From: Galeopsis tetrahit
Lineage: Eukaryota > Streptophyta > Magnoliopsida > Lamiales > Lamiaceae
Assembly (NCBI GenBank): GCA_963675135.1
Contig: OY776120.1
Location: 57,842,063-57,906,062 of the forward strand
Length of the DNA: 64,000 nucleotides
Direction: 5' to 3'
Below, one piece after another: positions 21,521-33,700 of the stretch; within the stretch, counting starts at the first letter, position 1; every line of letters begins with the position of its first letter. Made by a program: the position numbers and the translations under genes. The notes under the pieces are model-generated. The model had not been told where the DNA came from and did no database searches. It saw only the letters and a program-made list of their open reading frames with translations.

Positions 21521-22304
21521 TTATAAGAACTGCCTTCGGCAGTAGATTTCCTTAAGAAGGAAAAAAATCACTTTCTTCTCCTCTGTTCGTGGTCTCCTGC
21601 GTGGATTGGATTTCTTGTGCGTGGATTGAAAGACAAAGAGCATTACGATCATCTACCCTAGTTTTCTTCAATTTAAACGATACGTTTTATAAATTCTTAA
21701 TTAATTTTAATTAAGTTATTGTATTATTGTAATGTTATTGCATGTTAATTATTATAAATAAATTGTTATTGAATTATTATAAATTGCATGTTAATTATTA
21801 TAAAATTGCATGTACGTACGTAGTTGATGAATATGTATAATTAATTGATATATATGTTACGTGGATTATATGTTTTTTTATTGGTTAATTGTAATTAATT
21901 AATTGTTCGTGTTATATATAGTGTAGTTCTTGATAAATTTGTTGTTTTTTTTTACGTTAGTTTGTTATATATTTTGTTTATTTAATTAATATATAATTGG
22001 TACTTGTTAGTTAGTTTTGATAATTAAACTAGATTATTATTGTTGATTAAATTAGTAATTATTGTTATAAGTAGGGGTGTTGTTTGATTAATATAGTAAT
22101 TATTGTTATTGTTTAAATTAAGTCACATTATTAATTAGTTTGGTAAATTATTGATTTCATTAGTAACTTGTTATTGTTTAAATTAGGAAATTATTGACTT
22201 AAATTACTAAAATGTTATTAATTAAATTAGGAAATTATTGATTTCATTACTATATTAATTATTGATTAATTTATTATACTGTTAAATTTTATTTATTAAA
22301 ATAG
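21521..22304 (+). other. CACTA 5' non-coding region
   Basis: Very AT-rich (repeated TTAATTAATT/ATTATTGTTAT words) between the sub-terminal repeats and the first ORF. Probably promoter, 5' UTR and intron of ORF1. No ORF. Confidence 0.5.
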
Positions 22305-23878
22305 ATGAGTCAAGATGCTGGTGGGGCCTCAGGATCTCGACCTAGGCGGTCGAAGGGCTCACTTAGGCCTGAGCCTACTTTGATGCCGACTCCTACGACG
22401 TCGCCATTCGTTCCACGTGATCGTCTGTCGTCGCCTATTCCAGAGCAGTCGCCGCCGTCATCTCAGTCGTCGGTAGCTCGTCAACATCCCACGGCATCCC
22501 GCGAAACCAGACTGAACGTATGGATTATGGGAGGACAGTAAGTAATTAATTAAATAATTTTAAGGTTTAACAATATTTAATAGCATTAATTTTTGTACAT
22601 TTTTTAATTTATAATGTGTTTGTTTGTTAATATATAATGTCACAGATTATTGCCTGGTAACGAGGTGTCGAAGATTTGCACTGATTCGATTGTTAAGTGC
22701 AAGATTGTTGTGAATGCCTACTCTTGGCTGAAGGTGCCGCCTACGAAAAAGGATTAAATATATTATTTGATAAATATGTTGATCGAATATGTGTAGAAAC
22801 ATGCTTATTGGCATAGGGAGTACTTCTCGGATGCCGATATTCACAGGCACTGGGCTAGTTCATGTCAATCTAGATATAATGAGGTAATGTACAACTGGAG
22901 GACGGCTTGGCGCCGTCGTGGCAAGGTGCAGACGTTGGGTGTGGACGAAAATGGAGTCGACGTGTGGAACACGTTGACCACGTATTGGAGTAGCCCCAAG
23001 TACGTGCAGAAGTGTAATACAACTCGAGCCAACCGTACAACTGATGTGGGAGGTGGGATGTCAAGGCATCGGAGGGGGGGTCCCGATCCGCGTATGAGCA
23101 CTCAATTGCTCTAGTAAGTGTTCACTAAATCTATTTCAAACTAATTTTAATTCAATTATTTATATTATATTATATTATATAAAATAATTTTTATATGCTC
23201 ATTTGGTACAAAATAGGAGCGGGAGATTGGGCGTGAACCCACACACATGGATCGGTTGAACCTTCTTCATCCGTTTGATCCAGATACGCAGACGTCCACA
23301 TATGGGCGCACTACCGAGCTTCACGTAAGTTTAATTAAATTGTGATGTTTTTTAATATTTAATTAATTAAATGTATTAAACTATGTATTAATTTAATTTT
23401 TTTAATTATGTAGTTGAATGTGAATCGGAGGATTGAAGAGGTCACGACACAGGCTTCTACTCAAGTCGGGCCCAGCTGTCCCCCTCCGTCGGTTGACCTT
23501 AATTAACCAGATTTACCTAGACGTTGCCCCGGCTGATCGAGGACTGATCCTTGGCCTTGGCCGGATGAGCCGCACTGTAGGTCATCGTCCAGTTCGTCCC
23601 AGCGTGCATCGCAGGCCTCTGTATCCTCCACTATTGTTCCGGACCCGAACGTAATACACATGATGAACCACTACTTCCGGCAGCTAACTGACACTATGGG
23701 TCGATCGTTGGGGATGTCTACTGATCAAATAGATGCATGCTTTGCACAGGCGATGAGCGTTCCCCCTCTGCCTTTGAATGCTCCGGATGGTCCAGTTCCA
23801 GCTCTAGATGCAGCCGAAGACGAAGACGACGTCGACTTGAATTTCGCCGGTGATGACTTTTTAAACTTTGGTGGTTGA
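22305..23878 (+). pseudogene. CACTA ORF1: TNPA-like protein (plant transposase, Ptta/En/Spm family)
   Basis: A multi-exon reading of the transposase_24 type. Exon 1 is 22305-22537 (MSQDAGGASGSRPRRSKG, Pro/Ser-rich), with donor GTAAGT. Exon 2 starts at 22646 (LPGNEVSKICTDSI). Exon 3 is about 22796-23113 (HWASSCQSRYNEVMYNWRTAW, WSSPKYVQKCNTTRANRTTD). Exon 4 is 23218-23324 (EREIGREPTHMD). Exon 5 starts at 23414 (LNVNRRIEEVT). A final segment from about 23560 ends in an acidic DEDDVDLNFAGDDFLNF tail at 23878. The family co-operates with TNP2 by binding sub-terminal repeats. Breaks seen: a frameshift in the G-run near 23070, a stop at about 23506 (AAT TAA), and a doubtful exon 2 end. Non-functional as read. 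Confidence 0.65.
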
Positions 23879-24087
23879 TGTTTGAACACTTTATTTTTCA
23901 GTCGAACTATTTAATTTTCTGTTGAACTATTTATTATTCTGTTGGACATATTTATTTCGGTTGATGCTTTTTTGTGAATTGATTATTTATTTATGTTATT
24001 GTTTTTAATTTATACATAATTTTTTGATAGATTGGGTATAAATTTTAATAAACAAGTCAAATAATAAAAAATAAAAATAAATTTTAT
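23879..24087. other. CACTA inter-ORF spacer
   Basis: T-rich 3' region of ORF1; no features beyond AT-rich sequence. Confidence 0.4.
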
Positions 24088-24290
24088 TCCGCCAAATTAC
24101 CGACGGAATTAAATAATCCGTCGGAAATAAAGTAATTAAATTCTACCGACGGAATTTCCGTCGGAAATGTACTCTACAGAAGGAATTTTGGGCGCCACTC
24201 TACCGACGGAATTTCAATTTCCGTCGGTAAATTCAAAGGCCACGCTACCGACGGAATTTGAAATTCCGTCGGTAGTGCGCATTACATTAC
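24088..24290. repeat. internal palindromic CCGACGGA repeat cluster between CACTA ORFs
   Basis: Four palindromic units of TACCGACGGAAT..ATTCCGTCGGTA, plus variants, in 200 bp. They are the same motif as the sub-terminal arrays but lie 2.9 kb inside the element, immediately upstream of the transposase gene. Could be a regulatory array or the end of another CACTA copy. Confidence 0.7.
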
Positions 24291-24544
24291 AGAAGTTGCT
24301 TTCTTTTCTCTCTTAGTCGGAAAAAATTGTGGAAATTGTATCAAAACTCCAAATTTCGGTATGTTTTTCTTTTTTACTTAGTTAAAATTTGTAGTTTAGT
24401 TGTGCATTTTATATGTTTGTAGTTTAATCAGTTGTGCATATTATATATTTGTAGTTTAGTTGTGTATTTTAACTATATTTTTTATAGTTTAATTAGTTGT
24501 GCATTTTATATGTTTGTAAGAATTATATGTTAAATGTTTCACAG

Positions 24545-25175
24545 ATGGAATTGCCGGATCGTCGATGGATGTATTGTACTCCTGGGTTAATTTTAGGAAA
24601 TGTGAATGGTGAATTTTACAATGAACTTGTGTCATTTGTTGAATTTGCAAAGCTCCACCCACATTGCATGTATGGGGATTGTATCAAGTGTCCGTGTAGT
24701 GCCAAAAAATGTCAGAATAAAATATTTAAGTCGATTGATGAGGTTTTGATACATGTTCTGAAGAATGCTTTCGTTATTAATTATTATAACTGGACATTTC
24801 ATGGCGAAGGACGTTGGTCTTATAACTTTGATCAAGTTTTATACTATTACACGTACTGCTGGAATCTATGAAAGACAAATATATGCTAATCAAGCTGTCA
24901 CCAGTAATGAACAACAATTTGGTGGGGAACAACAGTTTGGGCAGGAAGAATCGCAATTGGAGAGGGAAGCTGGTTTTTCAAATGTAGAAGAGGAGCCGAC
25001 GGATGAAGCATTTCGGTTTTATGAAATGCTCAAATTTGTCGATCAAGATTTGTATCCGGGTTGTGATTCTCACTCTCAATTGTCATTTAATGCCCGACTT
25101 ATGGCTATCAAGACAGAGAACAAGCTTTCTAACAGGGCATATGAGCAAATGACACAATTATGCAGCGAGATTTGT
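24545..25175 (+). pseudogene. CACTA TNP2-type transposase, part 1 (N terminus)
   Basis: The ATG at 24545 starts MELPDRRWMYCTPG and runs into the transposase-associated domain: YGDCIKCPCSAKKCQNK (CPC..C zinc-like pattern), VLIHVLKNAFVINYYNWTFH and GE. A shift near 24840 moves the reading into a second frame with acidic and Gln-rich linker and AYEQMTQLCSEIC. At 25171-25175 (TTTGT) the gene is interrupted by the solo LTR; the next codons are found at 39324. The family catalyses excision and integration of CACTA elements, binding the terminal repeats. Confidence 0.8.
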
Positions 25176-26012
25176 TGTAACACCCCGTCCCAAAATTCAT
25201 ATGGAATAAAGAAATTTATGATTTAAGAGTATTTCGATTATATTAACAATGTTATTTGTTCTCAAAGATTTGATTTTCAGGAAGACGGACGAGTAATCTG
25301 ATCGGGAGCACTCCTAGCACATAATAAAGAAAAAAATAATAAGGTTTGATGAATATTATTAAGTGTCGTAAATGAATGGAGTCTAATTTATAACCTTACG
25401 GTTTATTTTAAAGCTAGCTTATGATAAACTACTTAACAAAGCATAATATATTCAAATAAATAATATTGTCATGGTATCTTAATTTTAAATATAAATATTT
25501 GATACAATTGCTTGCTTGATAATGATAAATAATAGTATCGCATGTATAATAGATTCATATTCATGAAAATTACATTTTCTTGGTTGTCATGTTTTTCGTG
25601 TCTATGTGATATAATGCTTTCCTTATCTGATTTTATATTATGACTTATTATGATAATTTGCTATTAAATAAATATTAGAATTAAAACAAACATAATATAA
25701 GCCAATCTTGAGTCAATGTTATAATTAAATAATTTTCGTCTTAAAGCGTGACGATTTCATCTCCATAATTCCTAAATAAATATTTATAGCTCTCGTGTAA
25801 TTTTTCGCGAAAAACTAACACAAAATGAAGTAACAACTTTGTAGTAAATACGAGTACTAACAAGATAAATGAAATATCTACCACCTTAATTCTTAACCAA
25901 TAAAACTTGATGTGGTCACAAATCATCCACCTCTCCCTTTTACCTTATAAGTTGGCCAACAGGTAAGTCCTACCTTCTTCTATATATATCCCCTCACTCC
26001 AAGCTTCTTATT

Positions 26013-26867
26013 TGAAAGTGTGTGGTGTGGGGTGTATAGAAGTGTTTAAGTATAAGTAGATAAATGTTGCACAGAATGTTGAGACAAATAGTGCAACACT
26101 GACTCTAACAGAATATCAGAAATTAAGATACACAGCGGAAGACTTGAAACACTAAAAACAAACGAGACACAATGGAAATACTTTTAACATAGATTTTATA
26201 AATAAAAATCTATGTTTGCCTTATGGCGTAAAATCAATACTTATCTTCAAGTACAAATGTTGTGTGAAATGTTACAACAATAACTTTCACAACGAAACTA
26301 TAAACGAGGCAGGTGCCAAGTCTAGAAAACGAACTAAGTGTATAAATTATACACTGTCGAAATGCCTAGTCTATCTAATGATTACACTCTCAATAGATAA
26401 GAAGACACACAGTCATACGGGTGGTATACAACGTATGAACTAAAATGTAGAACTATTGGCCACAATTTCCTAACAGGGATGAACGCTCGGTCTAGGATAT
26501 TGATCGAATAGAGCACACTGAATTATGAAGCCTTCAATGGGTATTTATAGATGTGGGATACGAATTCTAGAGGCTTCCACATTGAGGTCCTATTTTTTAG
26601 GAAACTCAACTTCCACAACTTCCATGATCTTTCTAGATCCTTCTAGCCTGCTCCAGGTCGTTCCAAATGCATCTAGGCTGTTCTAGCATGTTCTCCAATG
26701 TTCTGGAATCTTCCAGGTTCCAGATCCTTGTAGAAGCTTCTAGATCCTGCCAGAAATGCGACAACATTTAATGTAGCATTTCAGAAAAGACTTAGAAAAA
26801 ATCTCAGAAGGTCAAATTAAGATGTTGTTGATAATGTTAAGGCATTTAAGAATTAACAACATCTACA
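26013..26867 (-). repeat. Copia-2 3' LTR
   Basis: 855 bp. Differs from the 5' LTR by eye only at TATGTTTGCC vs TATGTCTGCC and at AATCTCAGAAGG vs AATCTCGGAAGG. Confidence 0.9.
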
Positions 26868-26880
26868 ATCTCCCCCAATT

Positions 26881-27526
26881 TGACCTTTCGACTACAACAC
26901 ACCTGATGCACATATATTTCTATACATACTCAGTTTTATGTACTTAGTTGAGGTTGACATCATTGCTAAGCACTAGTCAAGACAATACCTGTTGTAATCG
27001 TTGGATCAAATCAAATGAAGATCAAGGATAATTTCATAATGATCCGTGCCAAAGGATCAAAACTATTTCATCCAAAATAGAATAAGTATAAACTATACAC
27101 TTACTCACAACATAAGTAACTATACTAAGATAATAAGTTGAACTGGAAGAATTAACTTAGAATCTAAGTAAGACACTAACAAAAACAAAAATAATAAAAA
27201 AAATCAGAGCAAAGAAGAGTTAACAAAACAAATACTCAGCAACCTGCAGTAAACACATGATAATCTGTAAACATATTAAGCAAAGGCAGTAAACAGATAT
27301 CATCAAATGTAACCATAATTTAAGCAAGTTGCAACAAATAAACAAACTAACATCTAAGAAATAAATAACAAGTGTATCAGAATTTCAGAATACTTAAACA
27401 TTAATTACAGAGATTGAACTGAATAAATGGCATATATTGCTGTAGTAACAGCTGCAGCATCAACTTCCTGCACAGTAGCCATTATGATATATTCAGATCT
27501 CCCCCTGTCTAGCTTGTCCCTGTTCA
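26881..27526 (-). other. Copia-2 non-coding region between ORF3 and 3' LTR
   Basis: A-rich on the plus strand (T-rich in the element sense). No ORF; the presumed 3' UTR. Confidence 0.55.
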
Positions 27527-29787
27527 TCAGTGTAGATCACCATACAGGGTCTCCATCTCAGCATCTTCATCATCAGCTTCATCCACAAAGTAAGTAGCAG
27601 CAAGATGTGCAACTACATCAGTCACAGCAGCATCAGGTTCACCACTAGCAGCAGCAGCAGTAGGAACTCCATCATCATTCAATTCTTCAATCACCACATT
27701 GGAATTTGATGGTGGTGGTGGTACTCCCCCTGTTGTAGGTGAAGCATACTGGACCACCTATCCTTCAGGAACTGGAGCTCATCAATAGTTTCCTGCAAGT
27801 GCTTGAGCTGTAGTTTGATGAATTCCTGTGAAAGATACACATTACCAGAAATGTTGACACGAATGTTCTCAACATTTGGGGGTGCATTTCTCTGATGTGT
27901 TCTGGAAGGGCCTGGTTGAGCAGAAGTAGAGGGTCTGGAAGATCTCTGTGGACTATCAGTACCAGGAGCAACTATGGGCAGATCAATGATTCTGTCCCCA
28001 ATCAATAAGGCAGGAGCAATAGCAAGTAGTGGCACTCTCCCCCTCAAAACATCAGTCTTCTTAGCAGTGAAGCCATGGTGCTTCAGATAGTTTGAAATCA
28101 AGACTGGATAGGGCAGATTTCCTTTCCCAGTAGTTTTCCCAGAAAATTTCCTCATATGGTGAAAGATAGTATGTCCCAGATTGAAATTCTTAAGTATAGA
28201 AATCCTATACATAAGAATGGTTTGGTCTCTTGTAATCTTAGTGGTGTTGGTAGTGGGAATCCAATTATATATAATCAGCTTATACAAAACAGAATGTAAG
28301 GAGGTTAAGTGTCTAGCTAGCATCTTCCTAGTCCACTTAGTCTTTCTACCCCCTGTGATTGCAGTAATCACAACATCCATATCTGGATCATCATCCTCAT
28401 CAACATTAGGAGTGTGCAAGAACTCATTAATAAGTTCTGGAGTGAATGGCACATCCCTCCCCCTAAAATTAACAGTACCATAAGACCTAGAACTTCTTTT
28501 TCCATAACTTTTCTTCATACAGGCATAGAATTCATAAGACCAGTTTGTAAGAAAAGCTTCACCAAATGTAACAGCATTCAACAGATTTCTATCCTCTAAA
28601 AACTTAATCAACCCCTTACTATCAAAATCAGGCACATTAATTCTTTTCTCAATCAACAGCTTCCTCTTAGAGTAAATTTCTAACCTTTTCTCAACATAAT
28701 TAGAGTGATCAGAGATACCTTCACTTTCTTCCTCAGAAGGTAGTTCCTCATCAGGATCAGTGTCTCCATCATGTGCAGAGGAGCTTTTGGATGAGCTCTT
28801 TGCTTCAGCAGATGAGCTTTTTGCCTCAGAAGATGAGTTGTCCCCATTTCCACCATCATCAGGTTCTGGTGTGGACTCTTTTGCAGCAGCAAATGACTCA
28901 GCATTCTTCTTAAGAGATTCTTGCATGTCTCTTAGGCAAACATTGAAATCAGAATCAGAGTCTGATTCAGCAGGTTCTTCTTCAGGGATGATCTTGGCCT
29001 TCCCTTTGCCTTTGGGATCAGTAGCAGCTTTCTTCAGTAATGGTTTCTACACAGCAACTTTCTTTGGTTTCTTAGCAGCAACAGTGGCAACTTCGGTTTC
29101 TTCATCAGATTCAGTGAACACTTGGATGGGTTCACCAGCATCAGCTCCAGCTTTCTTCTTCTTCCTCATGGATTCAGAATAATCCACACGAGTGAATACA
29201 CGGTACGATCTCCTTCTTTGTACAGGGCTTCTCTGTCTTTTCCCTTTTTGTGCATTTTTCTTGAAGGGAATAGGAGCAGACTCTTCAGAAAGTGAGAGAG
29301 ATGAGTTTGTACCAGAATCAGAAGCTTGGGCGTCCTCCATTTCTTCATCCTCAGAATCGGATGCAGCAGTAGCTTCTCCTTCAACAACGGTTTCGACATG
29401 TTCCTCCGTTGAAACTGGAACAGTAGGATTAGGGCTTTTTGTTGCAGCAGTCATTTGAGCAGTTTGATTGGCCAAATAACTTGAGATATCCACAGTGATA
29501 TCTCCGAATTGCATCACAGGTAGATGCCCGGTAGTTCGAAGAGTTGCAGACACTTCTTCGATAGCTTTTGTAAACTGTTCAACGGTCGAATCTTGTGGGA
29601 TTTGGGTAGTTGTTGGAACAGGAGCGGTTGTTGATGGGGTTGCAGAGACATTGGAGTCGGCATTTGAGGAGTTGGATTGTTGCGAAGCCATTGAAGCAAG
29701 AATTTCAAGAGAGTTTTGGGCAGTTTGTTTGGAAGTTTCAGAAGCAGAGTGTGAGTGAGAGTGAGATTGAGGTTGGTTTCCAGCCAT
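27527..29787 (-). pseudogene. Copia-2 ORF3: 'putative plant transposon protein' in env-like position
   Basis: One frame from MAGNQPQSH (29787) runs to 27691 with a single TAG at 29047 (GTG TAG AAA; one change from CAG). A one-base shift near 27758 leads to a last segment ending at 27527. Total about 750 codons. Order: Ser/Thr/Pro-rich N terminus, acidic SDSEDEEMED and DSDSDSD tracts, a basic KKKKAG patch, then a globular domain (VPDFDSKGLIKFLEDRNLL, FLTNWSYEFYACM, NFRGRDVPFTPELINEFLH, KLIIYNWIPTTNTTKITRDQ). This pattern matches the plant domain catalogued as Transposase_32 / putative plant transposon protein. I see no signal peptide or clear membrane span, so an envelope role is not supported. 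Function unknown. Confidence 0.75.
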
Positions 29788-29910
29788 TAAAGGGACGGTT
29801 TGAATTTCGAGGCACGAGGTGGGAGAGTGTATACAACAATTTTGGGAAATACACGGCCAAACACAATTTCTGCAAGAAGTGTACTTAACAAAGCTCGACA
29901 AAAAAAACAA

Positions 29911-30706
29911 TTAGCAGCATAAATCACAATTTTGAGTTTTATAGGGAGAATGTGTTTAGTTGGAGGTTAACTCGATTAATTCCAGAAATAATGTGATAGT
30001 GCTCCACATTTTTAGCCACAACCTAGATCATGGTTAATTAGTGGGAAAAATCCATTTTATTAATTAATTAAATAATTAAGAAATTTCTAGAATAAAGACT
30101 AAGTCCAAGCATAATCTGAAAAATAAAAAAACGTGGGTTAGTTATATAATTGAATAAATAAAATAAATCTCAATAAATAATTAAATAATTACTACTAATA
30201 AAAATAAATTCGAATCAGGCAATGTTGTGCTCAAAACTGTTACAAACACCTCAACACGGTTTTTACATGAATTTGCTTCATTTGTGTTGCACCATAATTT
30301 TTTCTTTTGTGTTATAGCATCTAATTTGTATTGATCCATTGTTCCTGTAGAGTACATCGTAGTAGCGAACTCCGTGCCCCATACTTACTTAATGGATTAC
30401 AAATATATTGATGTTTTTACCAAAGAATCACCTTTTGAAAAGAAGGCATCGTAGTAGTGAACTCCGTGCTCCATAGTTACTCAGTGATTTGGTACATCTT
30501 TTAGTATGCTAATAACATTCTCATTTTTATGCATTTGAGAGGTGTAAGACATGTTTGTTTTTGCACTACAAGGTTCTTAGATTCGTAGATATTTTACAAA
30601 GGAATTATTTAACTAAGTAAGAAATAAATTCAACTTATAAAATTTTTACAACCCATGATGTTGTCCCAAATGCTGACGCATTTGTGACAACATCCATCCG
30701 AATTTT
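29911..30706 (-). other. Copia-2 spacer between pol and ORF3
   Basis: AT-rich, no ORF. Contains an imperfect direct repeat around CATCGTAGTAGYGAACTCCG (about 30355 and 30448). It could hold the splice site or promoter needed for ORF3 expression; none is proven. Confidence 0.5.
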
Positions 30707-33700
30707 TCAGATAGTGCTCATTCCAAGAGATTTCCTCAAGATCGAGAATCTCTCATGGTCTAATGCCTTAGTAAAAATGTCAGCATTTTGTTTTTCAGTA
30801 GGTATATACTCCAACTTCACAATGTTCTTATCTACTAAATCTCTCATAAAGTGATGTCTTATGCTAATGTGCTTTGTGAGTGAGTGTTGTACAGGGTTCT
30901 TAGAAATGTTAATATCACTAGTATTATCACAAAAAATTGTAAGTATACCATTCTCAATACCATAGTCATGGAACATCTTGCTCAGCCACAAGAGTTGTGT
31001 ACAACAGCTTCCAGCAGCTATATACTCAGATTCTGCAGTAGATTGTGAAACACAATTCTGCTTCTTGCTGTGCCATGAAACAAGATTGTTTCCCATGTAG
31101 AAACATCCTCCACTCGTACTCTTTCTATCATCTATATCTCCAGCCCAATCAGCATCACTGTAACCTATCAGAATGTTGTTGGTGTCCTTAGTATACCAGA
31201 TTCCAAGGTCACTTGTACCTGCAACATACTTGATAATCCTTTTTACAGCATTCAGGTGAGATTCCTTTGGATTAGCTTGGTACCTAGCACAAACACACAC
31301 ACTGTACATAATATCTGGTCTACTAGAGGTTAAATACAGTAAACTACCTATCATGGATCTGTAAAGTGTTGGATCAACATCTGTTCCAGCACTGTCTTTG
31401 CAAAGTTTCAAAGAAGATCCCATAGGAGTTTTCATTGGTTTTGAATTCTCAAGACCAAATCTTTTAACCAAGTTCTTAGCATACTTACTTTGGGAGAAGA
31501 AAATACCATCACTGCATTGTTTGATTTGAAGACCTAGAAAATAATTCAAGTCTCCAACCATACTCCTTTCAAATGTTGCAGTCATTGCCTCAACAAATTT
31601 ACTCAACATTTTATCACAAGTAGAACCAAACACAATGTCATCAACATATATTTGAGCAATTAGTATATCATTTTCAGTGTGCTTAATGAACAAAGTTCTA
31701 TCTGCCTCTCCTCTAATAAATCCATATTCCAAAAGAAAGTCAGTAAGCCTACCATACCATGCTCTAGGAGCTTGTTTAAGACCATATAAAGCTTTCTTAA
31801 GTTTATATACATGATCAGGATACTGTGGATCTTCAAATCCTATAGGTTGTTCAACATATGCTTCTTCATTTAATATGCCATTTAGAAATGCAGCCTTTAC
31901 ATCCATTTGATGAAGCTTAATATTAATAAAACATGCAATAGCTAGCAGTAATCTAATAGATTCTATCCTAGCAACAGGTGCAAAAGTTTCATCAACATCA
32001 ACTCCTTCAACTTGGGTGTAACCTTGTGCTACTAACCTAGCCTTGTTCCTAACAATATTACCAGATTCATCAGTTTTATTCTTGAATATCCACTTTGTTC
32101 CAATGACATTAGTATGACTAGGTCTAGGAACAAGTGTCCACACTTCATTTCTTTCAAACTGACCAAGTTCTTCATGCATAGCATTAATCCAGTTTTCATC
32201 AGTTAAGGCTTCTTTAGCACTCTTAGGTTCAATTTCAGATAAATAGCATTCAGCATTTACAACATTACACATAGAAGACATGCATATTGTTCTTACCACA
32301 TCTACCTTGTTTGATCTTACTCTTCCTCTTGTTTGCACTCCAACTGTAGCATCGCCTATGATCTGGTCAGAAGGATGACTTTTGCCTATTCTTGAAGAAG
32401 GATTCGTTTTGGGAATGTATTGATCATTCTGTGAATTTACAACTGACTGTTCTGTAGATGTTGACCCAGATGTGTTAACATTTGGTGCAACATTTTCAGA
32501 CTTCAGTGTATTCTCAGAAGTGTCAGTAACCTGTGATACATCTTCTTCATCCATGTCATCTGTAAGACCTTTATCATCATCAAACACAACGTTAACAGAT
32601 TCTTGAACAGTGTTAGTTCTAAGGTTATAAACTCTATAAGCTTTACTATTTCTAGAATAGCCTAAAAAGAAACCTTTATCACTTTTAGAATCAAACTTAT
32701 GAAGTTGATCCCTATCATTCAAAATATAACACACACAACCAAATACATGAAAATATTTCACATTAGGTTTTCTGTTGTTCAAAATCTCATAAGGTGTTTG
32801 ATTAGTACCAGAACGAATAAAAACCATATTAATAATATGGCATGCAGTATTCAATGCTTCTCCCCAAAATTTCTTAGCAAGACATTTGGATGTAAGCATA
32901 ACTCTAGCCATTTCTTGTAAAGTTCTATTCTTTCTTTCAACAATTCCATTTTGTTGTGGAGTTTTAGGAGATGAATATTCTTGCAAGATACCCTTTTTAT
33001 CACAAAAATCATTAAACATGTTGTTTTCAAATTCCCTACCATGATCAGTTCTAATACGGCTAACTTTCAAGTTAAACACATTTTTTACCCTCTTATAAAG
33101 AATTTTAAATGCAGCAAATGCTTCAGATTTGTCTCTCAAAGACTCTACCCAGGTATATCTAGAAAAATCATCTACCACAACTAAGGAATACCTCTTTCCT
33201 CCAATGCTTTCAGTTTCCATAGGACCCATCAAATCCATGTGCAGTAATTCAAAGCATCGATGTGTAGTACAATGTGACAGCATTTTGTGTGACATTCTTA
33301 CCTGCTTACCTTTTTGGCATGGTCCACATACAGTGGTGTTGTGAAACCTCAGTTCTGGAATTCCTTTTACTGCATCTGCTTTGATTAGCTTTTTCATTGC
33401 TCTGTAATTTGCATGACCCAATCTTTGATGCCATAGAACATTTTCATCATGTTTTGACAAGTTACACATATTTGTTCCAATAAGATAGCAATTATCAGCT
33501 GACCTAGTACCAGTCATGACACAAACTTCATCTTTATTAAGAACATAACATGAATCTTTATCAAATTTCACATGCAAATTATCATCACAAAGTTGACTAA
33601 TGCTAATCAGATTTGCAAGTAAGCCATCAACATGTAATACATTTTTAAGCTTAGGAAAACCTTCAACATTCAAAGTTCCTTTACCAACAATCTTTCCTTT

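Noticed and set aside
28181..29758. Plus-strand ORFs opposite Copia-2 ORF3 (28760-29182, 29192-29458, 29495-29758)
   Set aside because: Serine-rich antisense shadows of acidic and serine-rich minus-strand coding sequence; no domain.
27691..29787. Calling ORF3 of Copia-2 a true retroviral envelope gene
   Set aside because: No signal peptide, furin-like site or membrane anchor is visible; only the position is env-like.
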